DNA of 19,021 bases from Candidatus Komeilibacteria bacterium RIFCSPLOWO2_02_FULL_48_11 (GTDB lineage Bacteria > Patescibacteriota > Patescibacteriia > UBA2169). This document shows positions 6,426 through 12,560 of the stretch, one piece after another; within the stretch, counting starts at the first letter, position 1, and the number at the start of each line of letters is the position of its first letter. Where the stretch lies: the NCBI GenBank assembly GCA_001818435.1, contig MHKO01000059.1:58015-77035 (forward strand). The letters are read 5' to 3'. Position numbers and translations under genes: made by a program. The notes under the pieces are model-generated. The model searched no databases and had not been told where the DNA came from. It worked only from the letters and a program-made list of their open reading frames with translations.

Positions 6426-6453
6426 ATTATACCACTTTTTTATTTCTTATCAA
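6426..6453 (-). promoter_or_regulatory. Promoter of the membrane cassette (leaderless type)
   Basis: Minus strand: TTGATA (6453-6448), 16-bp spacer, TATAAT (6431-6426). Only 7 bp separate the -10 from the ATG at 6418, so transcription should begin at or next to the start codon. Confidence 0.65.
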
Positions 6454-6468
6454 CCCAAAGTTTGTAAT

Positions 6469-6485
6469 TTCCACCAGAGGTGAAA
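6469..6485. promoter_or_regulatory. Putative TrmB-family binding site upstream of fba
   Basis: TTCCACCAGAGGTGAAA is an imperfect palindrome, TTCCAC-N5-GTGAAA, ending 8 bp before the -35 of the aldolase promoter. The same site at the same distance occurs before the trmB-like gene at 14508-14524. Its spacing and half-sites resemble the TATCAC-N5-GTGATA glycolytic motif bound by TrmBL1/Tgr in Thermococcales. A position upstream of the -35 suggests activation. Binding is inferred. Confidence 0.6.
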
Positions 6486-6493
6486 AAATAAAT

Positions 6494-6521
6494 TTGACAA
6501 TTTATCTAATAATCCTATCAT
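6494..6521 (+). promoter_or_regulatory. Promoter of the fba-fbp operon
   Basis: TTGACA (6494-6499), 16-bp spacer, TATCAT (6516-6521). The predicted start near 6528 gives a leader of about 58 nt that is A/T-rich and lacks an obvious Shine-Dalgarno. Box sequences and spacer length are identical to those of the trmB promoter at 14533-14560. Confidence 0.7.
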
Positions 6522-6586
6522 TAACTCACAACAATCATAAAAATAAATTAAATAAACAGCCAAGCTGATAAAATGTAAATTATCCT

Positions 6587-7612
6587 ATGGAAACAACTAA
6601 ATTGCAAAACATTGCCCAGGCTTTGGTGGCTCGGAGCAAGGGAATTTTGGCAGCCGATGAAAGCGACCGCACCATTAAAAAACGCTTTGACGGCATTGGC
6701 GTGGAATCAACCATAGACAACCGGCGCTCTTACCGTGAAATGCTTTTTACCACGCCGGGCATTGAAGCCTTTTTAAGCGGCGTAATTTTATTTGATGAAA
6801 CTTTCCGCCAATCAAGCCAAGCTGGCATACCTTTTTATAAACTATTGGCTGATAAAGGCATTTTACCGGGCATTAAGGTTGACAAAGGCACGGTGCCGCT
6901 CCCTGATTCGCCGGACGAGACCATTACCGCGGGTTTAGATGGTTTAAGCGAGCGCTTGGCTGAATATTACAACCTGGGAGCCAAATTCGCCAAATGGCGG
7001 GCCGTGATTACCATTAAGGATGATAAACTGCCAACTCTGGCTGCTCTGGAGGCCAATGCCGACATTATGGCCCAATACGCCAGTTTCTGCCAAGGGGCCG
7101 GGGTGGTTCCGATTGTGGAACCCGAAGTGCTGTTGGACGGAAATCACAGCCTTGAGAGATGTGCCGCTGTTTCCGAAGCAACTCTAGCCGCCCTATTCTC
7201 CAAACTTCAAGAACACAAAGTATATCTGCCCGGCATCCTGCTGAAAACGAGCATGGTATTGCCGGGAAAGGAGTTTGGAGACAAAGCCGCCCCGGAAAAA
7301 ATCGCTGCCGCCACCTTGAGCTGTTTCCGCAAAGTTATCCCCAATGACTTGCCGGGCATAGTTTTCCTCTCGGGCGGACAAGGCCCAGTCGAAGCCACGG
7401 CCAATCTGCAGGCTATTAATTCGGCCGGCCAGGGAGTCCCCTGGCAACTCTCTTATTCATTTGCCCGCGCCTTGCAAGGTGAAGCTCTGGAAGCCTGGAA
7501 AGGCCAAGCCGCCAACTTGCCCAGGGCTCAAAAAATATTTTATCATCGCGCCCAATGCGTCAGCGCGGCCCGGGATGGCCAATACTCGCCGGCAATGGAA
7601 AATTCCTTATGA
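6587..7612 (+). CDS. fba: Fructose-bisphosphate aldolase, class I
   Basis: 341 residues. Interconverts fructose-1,6-bisphosphate with dihydroxyacetone phosphate and glyceraldehyde-3-phosphate in the cytoplasm. It is the Schiff-base (metal-independent) type related to the eukaryotic enzyme: LAADESDRTIKKRF with Asp24, GIKVDKG with Lys97, AKWRAV with Lys136, PIVEPEVL with Glu178, and the Schiff-base lysine Lys220 in GILLKTSMVLPG. Spacing matches muscle aldolase residues D33, K107, K146, E187 and K229. The C-terminal part retains FLSGGQ and SYSFARALQ. It starts about 58 nt into the transcript with no clear Shine-Dalgarno, and its last codon overlaps the fbp start (ATGA). Control by the nearby TrmB-family regulator is suggested by the shared upstream site. 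All catalytic positions appear intact. Confidence 0.96.
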   Translation: METTKLQNIAQALVARSKGILAADESDRTIKKRFDGIGVESTIDNRRSYREMLFTTPGIEAFLSGVILFDETFRQSSQAGIPFYKLLADKGILPGIKVDKGTVPLPDSPDETITAGLDGLSERLAEYYNLGAKFAKWRAVITIKDDKLPTLAALEANADIMAQYASFCQGAGVVPIVEPEVLLDGNHSLERCAAVSEATLAALFSKLQEHKVYLPGILLKTSMVLPGKEFGDKAAPEKIAAATLSCFRKVIPNDLPGIVFLSGGQGPVEATANLQAINSAGQGVPWQLSYSFARALQGEALEAWKGQAANLPRAQKIFYHRAQCVSAARDGQYSPAMENSL

Positions 7613-8610
7613 CACCGATAACAAACCAAAATCTTGCTCTGGAATTTATACGCGTGACAGAAGCCGCGGCCCTGGCGGCTGTTAAGTGGGTAGGCAAGGG
7701 TGATGCTAAGGCGGCGGATAAAGCCGCCACTGATGCCATGCGTCAAACTTTTAACACTATTGACTTCAAGGGTTTGGTTGTCAGCGGTGAAGGCAAAAAA
7801 GACGAGGCGCCCCAGCTTTACGAGGGCGAGATAATTGGCACTGGCGCTGGGGCGGAGATTGATTTGGCCGTGGATCCGCTGGAATGCACGGATAGCGTGT
7901 CTAATGGCCGGCCCAATGCCATTTGCGTGATTGCGGCCGGACCAAGAAAATCTTTCTTGGCAGCGCCTGACGTGTACCTGGATAAAATTGCGGTTGGCCC
8001 GGAAGCCGCCGGCAGAATTGATTTGGATAAAAGCGTGGCGGAAAATATTAAAATCGTGGCTGAAGGGCTAAAAAAACCAGCTAGCGAAGTAACGGTGGTG
8101 GTGCTGGACCGGCCGCGCCACGAAGATTTAATCAGCCAAATCCGCTCTGCCGGCGCCCGCGTGCGCTTAATAACTGACGGCGACGTGGCCGCGGCCATTG
8201 CCACGGCCAGGCACGAATCGCCGATTGACGTTTTGCTGGGAATTGGCGGGGGCGTGGAAGGCGTGCAAGCGGCCATGGCTTTAAAATGCTTAGGCGGGGA
8301 ACTGCAAGCGCGCTTTAAGCCAAAAAACGCGGACCAAGAACAAAAATTGGCAGCAGCCGGACTGGACAAACTGTCCAAACTAAACATGTCCGACTTGGTT
8401 TTGTCGGACGAAGTGATGTTTGTGGCCACCGGCGTGATTGATGGGCCCTTGCTTAAAGGCATTGCCTTTGATCGCGGCGCGCCGATTTCGCATTCAATTG
8501 TGATTGAAAATCAAACCAAGACCATCCGTTTTATTGAGACCCGGCACGTGTCCGCCAGTATGGCCAAGGCGGCATCCAAATGCTCCCGCGTGTGCGCGGC
8601 TGAAATTTGA
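7609..8610 (+). CDS. glpX: Fructose-1,6-bisphosphatase class II (GlpX family)
   Basis: 333 residues from the ATG at 7609, overlapping the aldolase stop by 4 bp. Hydrolyses fructose-1,6-bisphosphate to fructose-6-phosphate, the committed gluconeogenic step. N-terminal LALEFIRVTEAAALAAVKWVG, the metal-site stretch GLVVSGEGKKDEAPQLYEGE, DLAVDPLECTDSVSNG, PDVYLDKIAVGP, DRPRHEDLI, ITDGDVAAAI, LLGIGGGVEGVQAA and SDEVMFVATGVIDG all follow the GlpX order. In the usual DP-L/I-EGT motif the Gly is Cys here. The conserved part ends at TIRFIETRH; the last 20 residues are coded antisense to the conserved end of kbl and look family-unrelated. Coupling to fba lets triose phosphates flow to fructose-6-phosphate, which GlmS (also in this window) uses. 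Confidence 0.95.
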   Translation: MTPITNQNLALEFIRVTEAAALAAVKWVGKGDAKAADKAATDAMRQTFNTIDFKGLVVSGEGKKDEAPQLYEGEIIGTGAGAEIDLAVDPLECTDSVSNGRPNAICVIAAGPRKSFLAAPDVYLDKIAVGPEAAGRIDLDKSVAENIKIVAEGLKKPASEVTVVVLDRPRHEDLISQIRSAGARVRLITDGDVAAAIATARHESPIDVLLGIGGGVEGVQAAMALKCLGGELQARFKPKNADQEQKLAAAGLDKLSKLNMSDLVLSDEVMFVATGVIDGPLLKGIAFDRGAPISHSIVIENQTKTIRFIETRHVSASMAKAASKCSRVCAAEI

Positions 8611-9749
8611 ATGCGCAAGCGAGCCGCGCCTTCCGGCACTACCGGAAACCACAAGCCCACCGCATAAAGACCGGCCTCAAGGAGTTTTTGGCTCATTTCT
8701 TGGGCAACTTTGGCTTGGCCGAGCATAATCGGCACAATCGGATGAATGCCAGGCAAAGTCTTAAAACCTAGTTCAGATACCCGCGCTCGGAAGTATTGAC
8801 TATTTTCCCGCACTCGTTTGAGCAGGCTTCTGTCTTGCTCCAGTAAATCCAGCGCTTTGAGCGATGCGCCAACCATGGCCGGCGGCAGAGAATTGGAAAA
8901 AAGATAAGTGCGGGATTTTTGGCGCAAAAAATCAACTATTTCTTGTTTGCCGGCAATATAGCCGCCCAGCGCTCCGCCTAAAGCTTTCCCTAAAGTTCCG
9001 GACAGGACGTCAATTTGGCCGTGGACGCCCAGTTCTTCCGGTGAGCCGGCTCCGGTTTTGCCAAGCACGCCAGTGCCATGAGCATCATCAACAAATAAAA
9101 GCGCTTGGTGCTTTTTTGCTAAATTGACCAACTCTGGCAAAGGCGCCAACTCGCCTTCCATGCTGAAAACCCCGTCACTGACAATAAAACGATAACGGAA
9201 ATTTTTGTCCGCATCGTCGGTAAGCATTTTATCCAGAGCCGCAAGGTCCGCGTGCGGGTAAATGCGCTTTTCCACTGCGCCTTTTTTAACAAGCTTGAAA
9301 GCGTCAATAATGCTGGCGTGATTCAACTCATCGCTGTAAATGGCGTCAACATGCTCAACGCTTGCCCCAAAACTTTCATTGGTAATAGTGGCGAAAAATC
9401 CCAGATTAGCCATAAAACAACTGGAGTATAAAATAGCATCGTCAACGCCCAAAAATTGCGCCAGTCTTTTTTCCAGCTCGCGATGCATTGTTTGCGTTCC
9501 GCAGATAAAACGAACCGAGGACAAACCATAGCCATACTTGTCGGCAGCCGCTTTGGCCGCGGCGATAATCTCGGGATGATTGGCTAAGCCCAGATAATTA
9601 TTTGACGCGAACATTAAAACCTTTTTCCCGCCTAATTCCACCTCTGGTCCGGCCGGACTGGCAAGAAAGCGTTCGGTTTTGTATTTGCCGCTCTGTTTGA
9701 GATTAGAAAGATCTTGTTGAATTTGTTGGAGTAATTGAGAAGGGTACAT
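8511..9749 (-). CDS. kbl: Glycine C-acetyltransferase (2-amino-3-ketobutyrate CoA ligase)
   Basis: 412 residues from the ATG at 9749, giving the family-standard start (MYPSQLLQQIQQDL) with NNYLGL at the same position as in E. coli Kbl. A start at 9761 lies inside an intergenic repeat and is less likely. It is a PLP enzyme of the alpha-oxoamine synthase family: SSVRFICGTQTMHRELE, LNHASIIDA, FVDDAHGTGVLG, and the PLP lysine in SGTLGKALGGALGGY. It cleaves 2-amino-3-oxobutyrate with CoA to glycine and acetyl-CoA, completing threonine breakdown begun by the adjacent tdh. The 3' 100 bp overlap the convergent fbp gene. No Shine-Dalgarno is visible, and the 151-bp gap to tdh is occupied by a dispersed repeat. 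About 8 extra residues appear before the DELNHASI motif relative to E. coli. Confidence 0.94.
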   Translation of the reverse strand: MYPSQLLQQIQQDLSNLKQSGKYKTERFLASPAGPEVELGGKKVLMFASNNYLGLANHPEIIAAAKAAADKYGYGLSSVRFICGTQTMHRELEKRLAQFLGVDDAILYSSCFMANLGFFATITNESFGASVEHVDAIYSDELNHASIIDAFKLVKKGAVEKRIYPHADLAALDKMLTDDADKNFRYRFIVSDGVFSMEGELAPLPELVNLAKKHQALLFVDDAHGTGVLGKTGAGSPEELGVHGQIDVLSGTLGKALGGALGGYIAGKQEIVDFLRQKSRTYLFSNSLPPAMVGASLKALDLLEQDRSLLKRVRENSQYFRARVSELGFKTLPGIHPIVPIMLGQAKVAQEMSQKLLEAGLYAVGLWFPVVPEGAARLRIQISAAHTREHLDAALAILADTCRVSIKRMVLV

Positions 9750-9756
9750 ACATTTT

Positions 9757-9894
9757 GTCATTGCGAGGAGCGAGCTGTACTCGGCGAGCGACGCGGCAAT
9801 CCCAGAGTTAATTTCGGGATTGCCGCCCAAAGGGTGGCCAGCCTCTGGCTGGCTTCGCTTCATCCGCCGAAGAGGCGGATTCGCTCGCAATGAC
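9757..9894. repeat. Dispersed intergenic repeat, copy B, between tdh and kbl
   Basis: Bounded by a perfect 11-bp inverted repeat: GTCATTGCGAG (9757-9767) and CTCGCAATGAC (9884-9894). Internal hairpins include CCAGCCTCTGGCTGG (9838-9852) and ATCCGCCGAAGAGGCGGAT (9862-9880). It fills almost the whole gap between the tdh stop and the kbl start, and its end supplies an in-frame upstream ATG for kbl. Confidence 0.85.
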
Positions 9895-9900
9895 ATTAAA

Positions 9901-11106
9901 TTATGGCTTTAAAAGTACTTTAATGGCTTCGCCATTGACTATGGCTTCAAACCCTTTCTGGTATTCCGATAATGGCAGTTCATGGGTAATCATGCCGCTC
10001 TCCAGAATTTTCTCTTTCAAACCTTTGGCTAAAAGATAGCGCATCAAGTTCCAGGTGTCAAACACGCGCCGGCCGTAAATTCCTTGCAGGCGCAGACCCT
10101 TAAAAATAACTTGGTTGGTAAAATCCAGTTCAAATTTTCCGGCCGGCAAGCCCAAGAGTAAAAATACTCCGCCCAGGCGAATGTTGGCCAGAGCCGTGTT
10201 ATAAGCCGCGTAATTGCCGGACATTTCAAAGACCGCGTCCACACCCGTATTGCCAGTGGCACTTTGCACTTGCTCGCGCAAGGCCTTGTCGCCGGCCTCG
10301 GTACTGACGTTAAAAACCGCGTCCGCGCCCATTTTTTTGGCTATCCCTAGTTTGTCAATGCCATTGCCAACCACATCGGTGATAAAAATCTTATCAGCTC
10401 CCAGTTGCCGCGCCACCGCGCAACTAGCCAAACCCTGCACCCCGGCGCCGGTAATAAGCACTGTCTTGCCGACCAAATCAACTGATTGAGCCGTGTGCAC
10501 CGCGTTGCCAATGGCATCCATAAAGCTGATAATTTGCGGCGGAATTTCGCCTTTCTCAATTAAAACCAAACGGTTAGCCGGCGCCACCATGTAGCTGGCA
10601 TAAGCCCCGTCTTCATGCAAGCCCTTGCCAATAGTAGCCTGGCACAAGTGCTCTTCGCCGATCCGGCACTGCAAGCACTGTCCGCAGGTAAAATGCATTT
10701 CCGCGGTCACGTAAAAATTTTGCCCAAGGAACTCAATCAACCTGGGATCAGATGCCATGATTTGAGCGCTGCGGTTAGCTATGAATTTTTTAATGGCCTC
10801 GGATTGATTAGGATAATGGAGTAAAAGTTCGGCGATTGGCTCTTGACCGCTCTGGTGAATATCTACAACTTCGCCGCAGAATTCATGCCCCAAAGTCACC
10901 ATATCTTGTTTAAGATTGGCTAAAGACTTGGCCAAAGAATCCTTGCCTAAATAAACACCCACGTCTGTGCCGCAAATGCCGGTTGATACAACCTTTACTT
11001 TAACCGGCCGTTCGGGCGAAACTTGCGGCTCTGGCCGGTCTATTAACTCAAGACCGCGATACCATTGCGGGGGATTGGTGGGTTTTCGTTTAATGAGAGC
11101 AATCAT
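9901..11106 (-). CDS. tdh: L-threonine 3-dehydrogenase (zinc alcohol dehydrogenase family)
   Basis: 401 residues from the ATG at 11106 (a TTG 15 bp upstream is less likely). Oxidises L-threonine with NAD+ to 2-amino-3-oxobutyrate, the substrate of the downstream kbl product. Catalytic zinc ligands: Cys45 in GICGTDVG and His74-Glu75 in LGHEF. The structural zinc site CGQCLQCRIGEEHLC has the C-x2-C-x2-C-x7-C pattern (Cys141, 144, 147, 155). GNAVHTA is typical of Tdh rather than generic alcohol dehydrogenases, and ITGAGVQGL is the Rossmann NAD loop. Between His74 and Cys141 there are about 37 more residues than in E. coli Tdh, a helical, charged insertion (about 84-130). The conserved core otherwise looks complete. 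The upstream flank is a TCAAA-rich repeat, with no clear Shine-Dalgarno or promoter. Confidence 0.92.
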   Translation of the reverse strand: MIALIKRKPTNPPQWYRGLELIDRPEPQVSPERPVKVKVVSTGICGTDVGVYLGKDSLAKSLANLKQDMVTLGHEFCGEVVDIHQSGQEPIAELLLHYPNQSEAIKKFIANRSAQIMASDPRLIEFLGQNFYVTAEMHFTCGQCLQCRIGEEHLCQATIGKGLHEDGAYASYMVAPANRLVLIEKGEIPPQIISFMDAIGNAVHTAQSVDLVGKTVLITGAGVQGLASCAVARQLGADKIFITDVVGNGIDKLGIAKKMGADAVFNVSTEAGDKALREQVQSATGNTGVDAVFEMSGNYAAYNTALANIRLGGVFLLLGLPAGKFELDFTNQVIFKGLRLQGIYGRRVFDTWNLMRYLLAKGLKEKILESGMITHELPLSEYQKGFEAIVNGEAIKVLLKP

Positions 11107-11162
11107 AATTAAAAATTTCAAAATCCAAATGTCAAATCAATGTCAAATGACTAAATACACGT

Positions 11163-11285
11163 GTCATTCTGAGGCGAAGCCGAAGAATCCCATGGATAGA
11201 AGATGAGATCCCAGCCAGAGGCTCCCTCCAAAGGATGGTTCGGTCGGCCTTTGGCCGACTTCAACTCTGTTTCGTTCAGGATGAC
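11163..11285. repeat. Dispersed intergenic repeat, copy C, with TCAAA-rich flanks
   Basis: Begins GTCATTCTGAG and ends CAGGATGAC; 11205-11286 is identical to copy A at 3705-3786 except for one base. The rest of the 239-bp gap (11107-11345) is low-complexity: the left flank carries AAAATCCAAATGTCAAAT and CAATGTCAAATGAC, and the right flank holds related sequence in inverted orientation (TTTGGATTTTGGACTTTGACATTTGTCATT in sense). The gap separates tdh from the GlmU-like gene and contains no ORF worth calling. Confidence 0.85.
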
Positions 11286-11345
11286 GTGTTTAACTTTTGG
11301 GATTAGGATTTTGAACTTGATTTGGATTTTGGACTTTGACATTTG

Positions 11346-12551
11346 TCATTTATTAAAAGTCAACTTCCCCTTTTTAACTCCGGCCTTATTTCGTTCCATC
11401 TGTGTCATCTTAAAAACGTTTTTAAGCAATTCAACGTCCGCTCCAGTCTGCTTGAGGTTCCGCCGCGCCAGGACGATTTTTTGCACCTTAATGGCTTGGT
11501 CCAGCGAGAATTCTACGTTCTCTCCAAGCTGGCCCAGATAATTCGTAAAAGAGGGCGCGTCGCGGGTCACAAAACCGAATAAAGCGCTGTTAACGCCAAT
11601 GATTTTGCCGGTAAAGATGGCAGTGTTGATTGCTGTCTTGGAATAGTCTCCGATCACCGAACCGAGAAACAATTCACCGCTGTCTTGGCCGGCCATTTTA
11701 ACATGGCCATAAGTGTTTTTTAAATCCGAAACAGTAGTCCCACCGCCAAGATTGACCCAGTCGCCGACATAACTATGTGCCAACACGCCATAATGTTGTT
11801 TATTGCTGTAGCCTTGGATGATGCTGCCTTCAACCTCGCCGCCGACTTTGCAAAACGGCCCCAAACAAGCGGCTTTGATAACAGAAAATTCCCTAATTTT
11901 ACAATTATGACCAATGTAAAGCGGGCCCGCTAAATTTACAAAGGGCGCAATTTCAACGTTGTCGCCAATCACAATCGGTCCGGCTGACGCGTCAAACAAA
12001 ACGTGCTTAGCAAGGCTCGCGTCCCGGCCTTTAGATACACCCGGTTTGTACAACAATTCCAAGTTAGACCGCAAAAGCTGGTTATTTAAAGTAATAATTT
12101 CCCACAAATGTTCAAAACGCGGCCAGCGCGCGGCCAAATTTTTAACCTTTTGTTTGGACAACCAGCGCTCCACGTCAGCTTGCTTTAATTTTTTAATCTC
12201 ATTTTGATAATCAATAAAAACCGCGGCCAGACGGCCTTTATTGTTTAAAATAAAATTTTTGCCTGACTTAATCCTGGCCTCCAGAGCTCTGGCTTCAGCC
12301 GCGCTTGGCGCCAATGAAGCGTCTAAAAATAAAACCTTTTTATCGGCCTTGATAACCGAACGGCCGTGTTTTTGTTGTATGACCTTGGCCAGATAATCGC
12401 GCACCAGCCAAGTGATGTTCGCCTTTGGAAATTCCAGTTTGACTAAATCAAACAACGTCGTACCGCCGCATAAAATATCAAACCCTGGGCGGGTAAGCGT
12501 AATTGGATATAACGCGTTAACTCTGTCATTTTCAAACAATATGATTTGCAT
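11346..12551 (-). CDS. Alternative GlmU-like sugar nucleotidyltransferase / acyltransferase
   Basis: 401 residues. The N-terminus (MQIILFENDRVNALYPITLTRP, then FDILCGGTTLFD) matches the TIGR03991-type putative sugar nucleotidyltransferases rather than classical GlmU, whose LAAGxGTRM loop is absent. Residues about 190-330 form a left-handed beta-helix of hexapeptide repeats (IVIGDNVEIAPFVNLAGPLYIG, SYVGDWVNLGGGTTVSDL, LFLGSVIGDYSKTAIN), the fold used for N-acetylation of glucosamine-1-phosphate. The proposed role is the last two steps to UDP-N-acetylglucosamine. The gene starts 9 bp after glmS, which makes glucosamine-6-phosphate, strongly supporting an amino-sugar role. No GlmM is in the window. 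Substrate and bifunctionality remain inferred. A lysine-rich C-terminal tail (KKGKLTFNK) ends at a TCAAA-rich repeat. Confidence 0.85.
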   Translation of the reverse strand: MQIILFENDRVNALYPITLTRPGFDILCGGTTLFDLVKLEFPKANITWLVRDYLAKVIQQKHGRSVIKADKKVLFLDASLAPSAAEARALEARIKSGKNFILNNKGRLAAVFIDYQNEIKKLKQADVERWLSKQKVKNLAARWPRFEHLWEIITLNNQLLRSNLELLYKPGVSKGRDASLAKHVLFDASAGPIVIGDNVEIAPFVNLAGPLYIGHNCKIREFSVIKAACLGPFCKVGGEVEGSIIQGYSNKQHYGVLAHSYVGDWVNLGGGTTVSDLKNTYGHVKMAGQDSGELFLGSVIGDYSKTAINTAIFTGKIIGVNSALFGFVTRDAPSFTNYLGQLGENVEFSLDQAIKVQKIVLARRNLKQTGADVELLKNVFKMTQMERNKAGVKKGKLTFNK

Positions 12552-12560
12552 ATTTTAGAC

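Noticed and set aside
7818..8462. 214-residue leftward frame inside fbp
   Set aside because: Antisense shadow of a conserved enzyme gene, with Ser/Pro-rich composition typical of such shadows.
9750..9896. Extended N-terminus of kbl through repeat copy B
   Set aside because: The extra residues are translated repeat; the ATG at 9749 matches the E. coli Kbl start spacing.
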